DNA of 64,000 bases from Cryptomeria japonica (lineage: Eukaryota > Streptophyta > Pinopsida > Cupressales > Cupressaceae): contig NC_081407.1 in NCBI RefSeq assembly GCF_030272615.1, positions 151,239,048 through 151,303,047 of the forward strand. The letters are read 5' to 3'. This document shows positions 11,281 to 22,500 of this stretch, piece after piece. Positions within the stretch are counted from its first letter, which is position 1, and every line of letters starts with the position of its first letter. The notes below the pieces were generated by a model, which worked only from the letters and a program-made list of their open reading frames with translations, did not search any database and had not been told where the DNA came from. A program made the translations under genes and the position numbers.

Positions 11281-12857
11281 TAGAGACACAGATTGCTATT
11301 AAGTTTAATGATTTCTATTTTCTAATACCATAACATATCATTGAAATAGATAGATTTTTTATGGAACAATTAATAGTCACTAATTAAAATGTAGGAAATA
11401 ATAAAGTTAGGAAGTTAAATGTTGTCACAAGGTATAAACAAACAAATGCACGCTATAGAAAATTCTTACCATATTGAACAAGATAATGATGTCTTCATTT
11501 GGACTACCAGATGAGCCACCATTTAGTCCATTACCGATTTCAATAAGTATTTGGTAGGCATATGTACTTATTTCTTTATTTGACTGTAAAAAAGATACAA
11601 AGCACGTCATACATCAGTCAAAACTGGCATTTTCTAGCACAAGCAAGTTATGATTCACCAAATATAGAGTATTCAGATTAACAGAGATGCATGCAAGAAA
11701 AGGCATTTGACTATAGGATCTTCAATCATAAACAAAATGTATATAGCATTCACAAGGTTCAATCTACTCCCAAACTTGGTCACTATAGGTCAAATCCCAT
11801 TAATGATTAATACAAAATTTGAAGATTCAAGGACACTGGAAGAAATCCCCTCCTAGGATTCCAAGAGGAGGGGTGGGATGCACCAAATTCGTATCTAGTC
11901 CAATTGTTATCTAAAAACCCACCTTATATGTGTATGTATTTTGTGTGTGAACACATGAGTCTATCTATATGAACATTTGTGCACAAATGTTAAAGTATGA
12001 GTGTGTGTTTAAAAAATTATATAAACTACTACTCTTTCTGAAATTTAAATGCATGCACTGTGGACATTGATAATGCTAACTTGTCATGTGTTTTAGAAAT
12101 AAAACACATATCCCAATTATTTTTGGTATCTAATATACATGATCTAGAAATATACATAAATGCCAAGCATCTAGAAAAAATTAGACAATAAAGTTACAAC
12201 AAAATCTCCCTATACAACTACAAAAAATTAAAACAAATTTACCTGAAATATGAGTCACAACACAGAAGCAAGGCCATATTGATTGCCAATGTGACAGATT
12301 TACAAAAATTCAGAAAAAAGGAGACATTATTTGTTATGATTTTACACATTTATCTAGCCATGGGCTTGGGTAATCAATGCCAGATTCCAAGAACAACTTC
12401 ATTTTGAAATATGCACATGATATTTCTCTAAATCTAAGACTACACTGCATGTGACAAATTCATTGTAGCAAGAGTTTATAAAGAGGACTAATGCACAGAA
12501 AGGCAATAAACATTTAAATACAACCAGAATGATATTGCATGTCAAACATCTAGCATATAATATCAAGCAAACATAGAGACAATATCACACTCTAAGAAAA
12601 TACAGACGTTGACCATGTATGTATCCAAACACCAAAGTTGTTCAAGTTCTGAACTTGTATGTTGTAATGTCCCTTTTTATAAATACCCTAGCTTTTGCCC
12701 AAAAATCACAAATCCAGAATGAAACAAGGGCAAACATAGTTAGGGATATAATCTTCATTTAAGAATTAGATGAGATAAGCCTATTTTCTCGAAACTCGGA
12801 ATGAGATTAGACAACAATGTAGATATAGCTCATGAAATACATCTATTTCTAGGGTTA
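11281..12857. other. Intergenic; nothing clear
   Basis: No supported gene. A TGTAATGTCCC start at 12662 suggests the edge of another gypsy-type LTR that the copia element at 12863 interrupted, but no matching end was found beyond 19546. Confidence 0.4.
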
Positions 12858-12862
12858 GGATT

Positions 12863-13127
12863 GTTGTGAAATATGGATCGAAGAATAATGACAGCGATTC
12901 TGGAAGACTGATTGCCGTAAGTTATTGATCGTCTCCATCATTGAATCCGGTTTAAATACAAGAGGAAAGGTTGCCTACGTAGGGACATGTGTCCCTACGG
13001 AGGCAACCGTTCATAACAATTAGTTTGTTTATGTTTAATTTCCAAACTGTATGCTCTGTTAATATATCACTCTCCAGATAATAACCGATTTACCATCAGT
13101 TAGATTCACGAGGGCTATATCTTAACA
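12863..13127 (-). repeat. Left LTR (3' LTR of the minus-strand copia), 265 bp
   Basis: TG..CA ends. It contains a near-perfect palindrome at 12969-13008 (19-bp arms, one mismatch) beside a TATA-like TATTTAAAC on the minus strand at 12951-12959. Confidence 0.95.
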
Positions 13128-13140
13128 CTCCCTCTTAGCA
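13128..13140 (-). other. Polypurine tract of the copia element
   Basis: On the minus strand CTAAGAGGGAG directly precedes the LTR start, the same tract as in the element at 3493. Confidence 0.8.
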
Positions 13141-13526
13141 AGAGTGGATCTAAGTAATTTTCTTGGGAGCATATTCTGTGATGACTTCCGACGCAATTCG
13201 GGACAACATTTAATATAGTCTTGTCATGACAATAAACTCAATATCATGATATCCGGCTCAATCCGAGACAATCACTTAAGAAGTCAATCATGAGATGATC
13301 ACATACTTTAGGATCAAGATATCCGGCACAGTCCGGGACAACAACTTAATGTAGTCAATCTTGACACTTGGTCAACTATTGTCAAGATTGTCACCTTGAA
13401 ATAGTAACCTTAAACATAAGAAGATCGTCATCTTCTTGAACACAGTTAGAATATTGCAATATACATTTTATTTATTTATTCATGAACAAATTACACATGG
13501 CAGGAATTTCATCCTAATAATCTCAA
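13141..13526 (-). other. Non-coding region between RNase H and the 3' LTR
   Basis: About 385 bases with three loosely repeated segments containing TCCGG-CACAATCCGGGACAA-like text (near 13190, 13255 and 13320). They resemble the short-repeat zone seen before the purine tract in the 1-4086 element. No open frame. Confidence 0.5.
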
Positions 13527-13844
13527 TTATAATCTAGTCATACCAAGTTTACTTCTGAAGTATTCTATCTTCAATCTTGCAAGTGGCTTGGTGAAGATAT
13601 CAGCATTTTGTTCTTCAGTACTGATGTACACTAGTTTTATGACGTTTCGATCTATCATATCTCTTATGTAGTGATAAGGGATCTCAATATGTTTGGATCG
13701 ATTGTGAAAAACTGGATTTACTGAGAGCTTGATACAGCTCTGATTATCACAGTGAATTATTGTTGAATTCAAAGTTTTTCCAAATAATCCAAATAATAAC
13801 TTTCTTAGCCATACCGCTTCACGAGCTCCCATGGAGGCTGCCAT
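13527..13844 (-). pseudogene. Copia RNase H C-terminal part
   Basis: Reading from 13844, the frame continues the RNase H domain that begins at the end of the next segment: the ALSSTEAEY-type motif (here QSSTEAEYMA, just upstream), then DNQSCIKLSVNPVFH, HIEIPYHYIRD, and the ending TKPLA. The frame is cut from 13896-15845 by one TAG in place of a conserved Trp codon, a single G-to-A change. Confidence 0.9.
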
Positions 13845-13895
13845 ATATTCTGCTTCGGTGGAGCTTTGTGCAACTACTGATTGTTTTCTGCTGAA

Positions 13896-15845
13896 CTAAG
13901 ATATCATAACAGAACCAAGACTGAAGCAACACCCTGTAGTACTTTTCCGATCAGTGGTACTTCCATCCCAATCAGAATCAGAATATCCTTCAAGTTGAAT
14001 CTCAACATTTTCATACTTTAAGCCAAGTCCGATTGTGCCTCGTAAATATCTTAGAATGTGTTTAGCAGCCATTAGATGTATCTTCTTAGGTTCACACATG
14101 AAGTGGCTTAATACATTTGTAGCATAGCAGATATCAGGACGAGTATTTACCAAATACATGAGTGAACCGACGATTTGTCTGTAGAGTGTGGGATCTGTAG
14201 GTTCTGAATCTTCTGCCTCAATTTTCAGCTTGTGCAAATTAGTTTCCATTGGTGTAGCTAATGGCTTACACTCCATCATCCCAAATCTAGTTAGAATATC
14301 TGTGGTGTACTTTCCTTGATTTAGGAAGATGTAGTTTTTCTTCTGCCATACTTCTAATCCCATAAAATAATGTAGAAGCCCTAGATCCTTCATATCGAAT
14401 TCTGCTGCCAGATCTTGCTTACATTTCTCAATGAGATTATCCTCTCCTATTATCAAAAGATCATCCACGTAAAGGACCAATATAATCATATTGCCATTTG
14501 AAGCCTTGAAGTAGATGTTGGGATCTGCTAGGTTCTTGGAGTACCCTAGTTTGGAGAGATAGTTGTCTATCCTTGCATACCAGGCCCTAGGTGCTTGTTT
14601 TAACCCATAGAGAGCTTTCTTTAGTTTACAAACATAGCAATTTTTATCACGTATGGTGAATCCTTCTGGTTGTTCTATATATACTTCTTCTTCAATTGAA
14701 CCATTTAGGGAGGCAGTCTTTACGTCCATTTGGTGAATTTTCCATCCTTTGGATTCTGCAATTGCAATGATTGTTCTTACTGACATATACCGGGCAACTG
14801 GGGCAAATGTCTCTTCATAATCAATTCCTGCTTTTTGAGAGAATCCCCTGGCCACAAAGCGAGCTTTATGTTTTTCAATGCTGCCATCAGATGCATATTT
14901 GATCTTGAATAACCACTTGGATGAGACAACTGATTTGTCTTTTAGTCTAGGCACTATATCCCAAACATCATTCTTTAGTATAGATTGATATTCTTCAACC
15001 ATAGCATCTTTCCAAGCCTGTTTTGATAAGGCTTCTCTGACATTTGTTGGTTCAGAATTTGTGAGTTCGGTTAGAAGTGCAGCATAACATTTTAGAGTTC
15101 TTGTTCTCTTATTTTCTTTGGAAATTTCATTTGGTTCTACATTATTCTCTTCAATCATTTTCCTTGCCCATAGAGGTCTTTTCTTGTTATTGAGTGTTTC
15201 AATATTTTCATCAACAAGAGGCTCAGAAGCTCTTATGATGTCCTCCCTCTCAGTGTCTGAAGGTTTGGAATTTTCTATGATATTCTCCCTCTCAATCTCA
15301 GTTATGTGATCTTCTTCTTCTTTAGTAATGTTATCATCCTCAGGTTCTTTGAGTGTAGTGTTTTCTTCAAACTTTACATCTCTACTTATCTCAACAGATT
15401 TTTTCCCTGGAATGTAAATGCGATATCCTTTAGTATTTTCACTATAGCCAATGAAGATACCTCTTTTTCCGGATGGTTCTAGTTTTGTCCTCTTTTCTTT
15501 AGGAACATGTATATATACGGAACAGCCAAATATCCTTAAATGACTTAAATCTGGTTTGTTCCCTGTAAAAGCTTCTTCAGGAGTTATGTTTTCTAGAACT
15601 GAGTGCGGACATCTGTTTTGAATGTAGATTGTTGTATTTGAAGCTTCTGCCCAAAATGAAGTGTGTAAGTTTTGGTCATGCATCATGGCTTTTGCTGCTT
15701 CAATTATGGTTCTGTCCTTTCTTTTTGCTACTCCATTCTGTTGTGGATTATATGGTACAGTATACTCCCTCTTAATCCCAACAGAATTACAAAAGCCTTT
15801 TAAGTTGTCAGATGTATATTCTCCCCCATTGTCGGATCTTAACAC
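13896..15845 (-). pseudogene. Copia integrase C-terminus, reverse transcriptase and RNase H start
   Basis: A 649-codon open frame. It begins at the second catalytic Asp of integrase (LRSDNGGEYTSDN) and includes the downstream Glu region (TIIEAAKAMM). Reverse transcriptase follows, with VARGFSQKAGIDYEETFAPV, QMDVKTASLNG and the catalytic YVDDLLII. The RNase H start is DSDWDGSTTDRKSTTG. It ends at the stop described for 13527-13844. At its upstream end one base is missing relative to 15846-16225. The protein would copy element RNA into DNA and insert it. Confidence 0.95.
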
Positions 15846-16225
15846 CTTAATTTCTTCCCTGATTGGTTTTCTACTAGTGCCTTGAATTCTTTGAACTTAG
15901 ATAGTACTTCATTTGAGTCTTTGCACTTTAGAAAATATATCCATGTTTTTCGAGAGTAGTCATCAACAAAGATTATGTAGTATAAGGATCCAGTTAGGGA
16001 TGGTGTTGACATGGGACCGCATAGGTTTGAGTGAATTAGTTCTAAAATAACTTTTGATTTGTGCTCACTTGAGGGAAAAGAAACTTTCACATTCTTTCCC
16101 AAGGCACATTCTTTGCAAATGCTTGTGTGTTCAGATTTTAGTTGGGGCAGTTCTGAAGTAATCTTCTTTATGTTGGATAGAGCACTATATCTTATAATAC
16201 AGATGCAAAAGCATATGGATTTCAA
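15839..16225 (-). pseudogene. Copia GAG-pre-integrase end and integrase N-terminal half
   Basis: The frame shows the integrase zinc-binding end HTSICKECALGK and the first catalytic Asp in VDDYSRKTWIYF. Its first codons (16195-16225) belong to the nested element; true copia sequence starts at 16194. The continuation upstream is at 17765. A one-base frameshift near 15845 separates it from the rest of integrase. Confidence 0.9.
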
Positions 16226-16381
16226 AGAATCGATGTTGTTCTATTAATCGAGGAGACAAAGCTCCTTTAAATAGAGTTACAAAGACGATGTTTCTAAACG
16301 AAACAATCGTTAACTAGAGGCGAAATTAGAAACAACTTAAATGACCATTAATAACACAAAGAGAAAGATGTTATTCTAATA
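16195..16381 (-). repeat. Left LTR of nested element
   Basis: 187 bp, starting TAATACAG and ending CTAATA on the plus strand; about 97% like its partner at 17580 by eye. Confidence 0.9.
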
Positions 16382-16392
16382 CCCTCCCTTAA
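16382..16392 (-). other. Polypurine tract of nested element
   Basis: On the minus strand TTAAGGGAGGG immediately precedes the LTR start. Confidence 0.75.
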
Positions 16393-17566
16393 TGGTCATC
16401 GTTCTAATTACCAAGAGAAATAACAGAGAAGGTTGCCCCCTTCTTCTCAGAACATGCTGCAACAGAAGACAAGAGCCTGCCACTAACTCTACCACTTGAG
16501 ATGAATCTGCCATCAACCCTCCCAAAAACTGCAGAACTTCTGGAGATACCCAAAACAACACCAACCATCCAACGTGATGTTGGAGAACTGTCCCTCCCTG
16601 TAACCAGAGACACACCAAGAACAGCTGTCACGATTTTGAGGAAAAAATCGGCAAACCCTCCAAACTATTGCAGATGAGCAAGATGCCCGAAAATAGACTG
16701 CAAACAAGAAACTAGTGCAGATGTTCGCACAACAACTCCAGGTGCGACTAAAAACAGACTGCAGCAAAGTACAATTTTTTAGGAAAATATCATAAACCCT
16801 CCCATGATTTTTTATTTTTTTTACAGGGACAAAAAATATTTAAAAACCCACAGATGATTTTTTAGGACAAAATTATTAAAACCCACAGATTTTTTCATGG
16901 GAAAAAAATATTAAAACCCATCAGAATTTTTTTAGGTAAAAAATATTAAAAACCGAAACAAACATCGATGCCCATAAGCCATAAAACTGAGAAGAGGCGC
17001 TGGCACGGAATTAAAAAAATTTGAATCCCAATGCAGAAACAGAGGCAGATGCAGGTACAGACTTCAAAAAAATGAAGTACGACTGGCACGAATTTCAAAA
17101 AAAAAAATTCGGCTGACCCAAAAAAATCCGAAGACAACCCAGAAATCCTTGCGAAAAACCCAGAAGGAATCTGCTGTCGGAATCTAGATCCGCTGGCTCG
17201 AAATTCGAGGCACGAAAATCGAGGAACCGAGAAAATTCTGACGACGACCCAGTTGAGATCTCGGAAAACCCACCACGAATCTGTACTCAGAAAAAAATTT
17301 CGACTAAATCTGGAGGGTCAAAACCCTAGCCGAAAGTCAAAAAACGCGGGTTTGACCAAGTTGCAGGTTGGAGAAAAAAATAGCGAGTCTGTACCGCGCC
17401 GAAAAATGCCGAAAACCCTCGCTAGACAGACTCGAACAGGAAGAATCTCGTTACACGGCATAAACACAGTCCAAAACGGACTTTTGAACACAATTTTTTC
17501 GAAAATCTGCAGCAAAACTAAGAGGCCCGAAAAATCTCGAAAAAGAATTCACAAATTCTTTATTCA
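16393..17566 (-). other. Interior of nested element, non-coding
   Basis: About 1.2 kb. Short overlapping frames on both strands (16404-16767 minus, 17253-17582 plus) are mutually exclusive and lack known motifs. The middle (16780-16960) repeats AAAAATATTAAAACCCA-like text. The right part is rich in CGAAAA/TCGAAA. No gag or pol remnant was seen. Confidence 0.6.
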
Positions 17567-17579
17567 GGCTCTGATACCA
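17567..17579 (-). other. Primer-binding site of nested element
   Basis: On the minus strand TGGTATCAGAGCC directly follows the LTR. It is the same site the host copia uses at 19161, consistent with trans-mobilisation by copia proteins. Confidence 0.85.
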
Positions 17580-17764
17580 TAATACAGATGCAAAAGCATA
17601 TGGATTTCAAAGAATCGATGTTGTTCTATTAATCGAGGAGACAAAGCTCCTTTAAATAGAGTTACAAAGACGATGTTTCTAAAAGAAACAATCGTTAACT
17701 AGAGGCGAAATTAGAAACAACTTAAATGACCATTAATAACACAGAGAAAGATATTATTCTAATA
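17580..17764 (-). repeat. Right LTR of nested element
   Basis: 185 bp direct repeat of 16195-16381 with TA..TA ends and the TCTTA duplication outside it. Confidence 0.9.
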
Positions 17765-18355
17765 TCTTAGGTGTCCTAATCTTTTGTGCCACAATTCATT
17801 ATTATTTGAAACTTCAAGATTTAGTGCTTCCTTTTGATCACTGCATAGTTTGTATAGGCTACCATCTCTTGAACCTACTATTATGGCATTTTTTATATTT
17901 GTATTTTTAGGTCAGAGTAGAACTTTATCTTCATTGAAGGTAACCCGATATCCTTGATCAGCTAGGCCCGAGATTGAGACTAGATTTCTTATTATTCCAG
18001 GTACAAACAGAACATCCTTTAATTGTAGAGATACTCCATTTCTTAGTTTGATAGTATAGGTCCCAATTCCTTTCACAAGATATGTGGAGTTATCTCCAAT
18101 AGTAACCTCTTCACTTGAGTGCCCGTTAAGTGTTTCAAACTGATTTCTGAATCCAGTTATATGCTTTGATGCTCCACTGTCTACGATCCAAGTGTTTTTA
18201 TTTGTATTTATTTCGCTTGATAGGGCTAAGAAGAAAAGTGAGTTTTCTCCTTTGACTTTGACTTCGGCTAGAGTAGCTTGTGTTTTCTTCCTTTCTGGAC
18301 AATTCCTGTGAGTGTGCCCATATTTGTCGCATTTGTAACACTGAATTTTAGACAT
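17765..18355 (-). pseudogene. Copia zinc knuckle, protease and GAG-pre-integrase start
   Basis: From 18355 the frame has a complete CCHC zinc knuckle (CYKCDKYGHTHRNC) and then the aspartic protease active site WIVDSGASKHITG. A TAG just beyond 17912 interrupts the frame; the downstream stretch still reads as the GAG-pre-integrase core up to LWHKRLGHLR at the insertion point. The knuckle binds element RNA; the protease would cut the polyprotein. Confidence 0.9.
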
Positions 18356-19042
18356 ATCTCTTTTCTGATGGTTTTTATTTCCTCTCTTCCGTTTGGAGAA
18401 CTTTTTATTTTTGTTGAAGGTATTTGTATTAAGTGCTTGGATTTCTCCTTCTTTATTTGTCCCTAATCCTCTTGAGATTAGTCGAGATTCCTCTTGAATG
18501 CACTCATTCTTAAGTTGTTCAAATTTGGGTAAGGGGGGTGTTCTGCTAATACATTGAATGTAGGATTCCCATGAAATTGGTAATCCTCTTAGGGCTATGA
18601 GAGAGATTTCTTGATCATCTACCTCATTTCCAATAGTTTGTAATTGGTCTTTTACTTCAGATATCCTTCAAAAGTACCTAGATATTGTATCATCTTTATT
18701 CATCTTTATGTTTAAAAGTTGTTGTTTCAAGGTTAACATTCTGCTCGCATTGTTAACTTCATATGTATTTTTAATGGTTTTAAATACTTCATATGCTTTA
18801 GGCAATTTGGCTATAGATGGAAGAATATGATCTTTGACTGAGTCAATAATTATTTTCTTTGCTTTATTATTACGCCTTTTCTAGGTAGATTTCTCTGGTT
18901 CATCATTTGGCATGTCTAGATTTTCTTCTATGTAAGACTCTAATTCTAGTTCTTCAAGAATGGCAATGATTCGTATCTTCCAGGAAACGAAGTTGGAGGC
19001 TCCTTCGAGTCTATCTTCCACTCTCATATTACTTGACATTTT
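18356..19042 (-). pseudogene. Copia gag (capsid) region
   Basis: The likely start is the Met at about 19041 (MSSNMRVEDRLEGASNF), typical of copia gag N-termini. The frame then shows NFVSWKIRIIAILEE and, past two nonsense codons, a capsid-like stretch with ALRGLPISWESYIQ near 18560, running into the zinc knuckle. Only two or three single-base lesions break it. Confidence 0.85.
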
Positions 19043-19160
19043 GAATATTTTCTTAGTCGGATATATCCTCTGCATATATAGCCTCTGCGTTGATTTGTTA
19101 TTTACTTCCGATAAATGCTTATGAGTAATATGGCTGTGTAATTTATTCTCTTAATATGCT

Positions 19161-19173
19161 GGCTCTGATACCA
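19161..19173 (-). other. Primer-binding site of the copia element
   Basis: On the minus strand TGGTATCAGAGCC abuts the LTR at 19174; complementary to initiator-Met tRNA. Confidence 0.9.
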
Positions 19174-19541
19174 TGTTGTGAAATATGGATCGAAGAATAA
19201 TGACAGCGATTCTGGAAGACTGATTGCCGCAAGTTATTGATCGTCTCCATCATTGAATCCAGTTTAAATACAAGAGGAAAGGTTGCGTACGTAGGGACAT
19301 GTCCATACGTGGTAGTCTCCATCATTGAATCCAGTTTAAATACAAGAGGAAAATTTGCCTACGTAGGGACATGTCCATACGTGGCAGTTGCCACATATGG
19401 ACATGTCCCTATGGAGGCAACCATTCATAGCAATTAGTTTGTTTATGTTTAATTTCCAAACTGTATGCTCTGTTAATATATCACTCTCCAAATAATAACC
19501 GATTTACCATCAGTTAGATTCACGAGGGCTATATCTTAACA
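19174..19541 (-). repeat. Right LTR (5' LTR of the minus-strand copia), 368 bp
   Basis: About 103 bp longer than its partner. A 72-bp tandem duplication (units starting 19243 and 19315) repeats the TATA-like motif, and the palindrome beside it has grown to 32-bp arms (19355-19420). Confidence 0.95.
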
Positions 19542-19546
19542 AGGAT

Positions 19547-22500
19547 ATGTATAAACCAATATCAACAATTACATGGAAACTCAACCATGATGAGGGCTGA
19601 GTTTGAAGACATGATGAGGTGCCCCAAGTATCCTCTACCCTAGGCCCAACAGCAAGATCTTATCCTCTGTGGCTTCATGTGGTCCTTAACCAATGGTCCT
19701 CAACCATCATCATGAGGTGGCGTACCTAGTGAGGGCTTTACACCATTCCCCTCCATCATATCAACCTCTCAGCTCTTATGATTGATTCACTTCAACAATT
19801 GATCCATGTGGAGATAGTAGGGAAGCTACAATAGGGTGCCTTTGACCCTCAACCCTAGGCCCAAGGTTAGGACCTTATCCTCCTTGGCCTCGTGTGGTCC
19901 TTAACCATCATCAGGAGGTGGCCCTGTGGTCCTTGACCATATTTACGAGGGCATTGTGCCTAGTGAGGGATCTCTCACCGTTCCCCCTATTGTGCCCCTT
20001 CTATCACAATTGCAAACAATGAAAAACCAAACAAAATAAGCATCATCCTCATTATAAATATACATAAAATATGTTACAAAATATAAAGTACATGGATGCA
20101 AAGGGAGTAAGTTATAAATATATGAACATTAGAACATAAATAATTTAAGTCCATGAATTTTATATATATATATATATATATAATTACTTTAATTCATCCA
20201 TACAAATTCGCAGCACTTGTATCATATTATATTAGCAGCACCTTATTATATTATCATATTGTAATATACTAATTGTATTATTGTATTGACCATATTAATT
20301 TATACTAGTATTGTCAATGTTAACTAGATCAGATTCCATTATTATTATTGTTAATTATGTTATTAGTATGGTGCTGAATTAATGAGTGAGCATCCCACAT
20401 AATCACTGTCTATATCACCTTACCGTGCTGTGTGTTTCCATTTTTTACAGTCAACCTGACTGCTGTGCTACCTTCGTATCCGTCCCTTTCCCTTATTGTG
20501 TGACAGTATCCTGTGTATGAGTAGGAGAGGAAGGGTCAATGGTATTTAAGACCATTGACCGGTTGCGACCCCCCTCCCAAAAGCCCTGCTTCTCCATACC
20601 TGCTTCACCAATGGGTCACATCTATTGTAATTAAATGCAGATCGGTGCATTAAAATCATTGACCATTGTGGGTAAGGGATGGGTAGTGAATATTAATAAA
20701 CATAAACATTAATAATATGAATCAGTAAATATTAATAAATTGTGGATACTCATTCACACATTAATAATAAATATGATTGTTAATAAACATGAATATTAAT
20801 AATAAGGATTAATAATAATAAGGGTGTTAATAATAAACACTAATAAACAAGGATATCTATTAATAAATTGTGGGTAAATTTATTGTAAGTAATACAATAA
20901 TCTTTTGCTCAAATGCAAATAATTGAAGCAATGAATACTATAAATGAACATAATATGAGGGACATCGCATATGTATGCTGGAATGTCCAAAAACATGTCA
21001 TCAGTTTTAGATGTATTTCAAAACAGTCTCCAAACACTGATACAGATAAGATAAAACTTCCTAATAAAATGTCAAAAATAGATCCCAGTAAATCAATAAA
21101 TAGTTGCAAACGAAGTATGTGTGTTTTAATAAAATGATTGAACTAATAACCATCACATGGCTTCATAAATGGTTACATTCAAAAGATAAAAAAACATTGT
21201 TGGATAGCACATGTAATAAGGAAGTCAATTAAGTGAGAAACAAGATGCTTCCCAAATCTTACAACTGAATTTAAAGAGACAGTGTATACCTTAAACTTGC
21301 ACCGATGAATTATCTAAGACTTGCCATCAAGAAATATGAAATGCTGTTGTAAATTAGATTGTTTAGTGATCAAAGAATTTTCAGCTTACTAAGCTAAAAT
21401 TCTCAACCATTGATCAAATTGATATTGCAACATACCCAAGCCATATCCCATAGTTGTACCTAATTACCATACTCCCATCCGTGTTGACTCAAATGTTGCT
21501 AGTCCGATACCCTATTTCACCATTCAAAGAGTTCCTCAAAACATCACCGCAATTGTTGCACAAGGAGGCCCCCTCCCCAAAGTAATTTTTAAATAGTAGG
21601 ACACACTTACGATACCATGTGAAACCACAAGTATATGACTTGAAACACTCTTCAACACTCCCATATGATGATTTTTCGCTAAGAACAAAGTATGCAAGTT
21701 TGTACAAGGGTTTGCAAAGTTTGCAAATGGTTTCAACTTCAAGTCACCTACATTGTAATCTCTTGGACTCGGATAATGCTTCAAATCTGATTTGGGTTTT
21801 GATTTTTGCTCATGTTTTGTTTCATCATAATATAATATTCAATATTGCAAAATGCAAACATGCAGATTGAGCATAAAAGACGAATGATATAGATTTCCAA
21901 GGAAATGAATCGATGAAATACAGAGAATCCAAATAAGCCAATGGGTATTCTTTTGATATAGAAATGTATAGCTATTTACAAACACATGCTGCTGTTACAA
22001 ATCAGAAAATGCATAATGCCATCATGTAAAACATACCTAGAATGCCTCCATACAAAAGATATCAAACCCTCTGAAGATCTGCAAGATGGATCATTGAATC
22101 TCCATAAAAGTGATCAATGATGTGCAACTGTGAATCTTGAGATGAATTCACCGCGAAAGCTGATCTGGGTTTTCGTCCAAATAGCCAAAACCTCTAGGGT
22201 TTCCGTCCTAAGGTTTATTGAACCTACAAGCTAAAGCTCTCAAGGAAAAGTTTCTTTCAAAATAACAAGTCGAGAATGAATCCTCATTGCACTTTTTCTT
22301 CCTTTTATATTTCTTTTCCTTTTTGAAAGCAATACTTTATTTACTTTTCCCTCCTAATGTTACTTTACTTGATAATTTTTCATTGACGTTATTATAAAGT
22401 CACTTTATAAAATAAAGTACGACTAACTGCCAATTAATTAAATATAAATAATGCCAAGGACTTAAGACTATTTAACATTTAAGTAATTAATTTATTCCCT

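Larger units (their letters stand above)
16195..17764 (-). mobile_element. Nested non-autonomous LTR element (TRIM/SMART-like) with TA..TA ends
   Basis: LTRs 16195-16381 and 17580-17764 (187 and 185 bp) flank a 1.2-kb interior with no retroviral domain. A primer site complementary to tRNA-Met abuts the right LTR and a purine tract abuts the left, so it reads on the minus strand. Target duplication TCTTA (16190-16194, 17765-17769). LTR termini are TATTAG..GTATTA instead of TG..CA. It lies inside the WHKRLGHLRY region of the copia polyprotein and joins perfectly when removed. Confidence 0.9.
12863..19541 (-). mobile_element. Nearly complete Ty1/copia retrotransposon with a nested insertion
   Basis: LTRs 12863-13127 and 19174-19541 start TGTTGTG and end TTAACA. 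The 5-bp target duplication AGGAT flanks them (12858-12862 and 19542-19546). On the minus strand the order is LTR, tRNA-Met primer site, gag, zinc knuckle, protease, GAG-pre-integrase, integrase, reverse transcriptase, RNase H, purine tract, LTR: the copia order. Coding regions carry only a few stops and frameshifts, so the insertion is young. Without the nested 1.57-kb element and its duplicated 5 bases the element is about 5.1 kb. Confidence 0.95.

Noticed and set aside
17253-17582. 109-codon plus-strand frame in the nested element
   Set aside because: Opposite to the element's strand, basic low-complexity protein, runs into the primer-binding site; no support as a gene.
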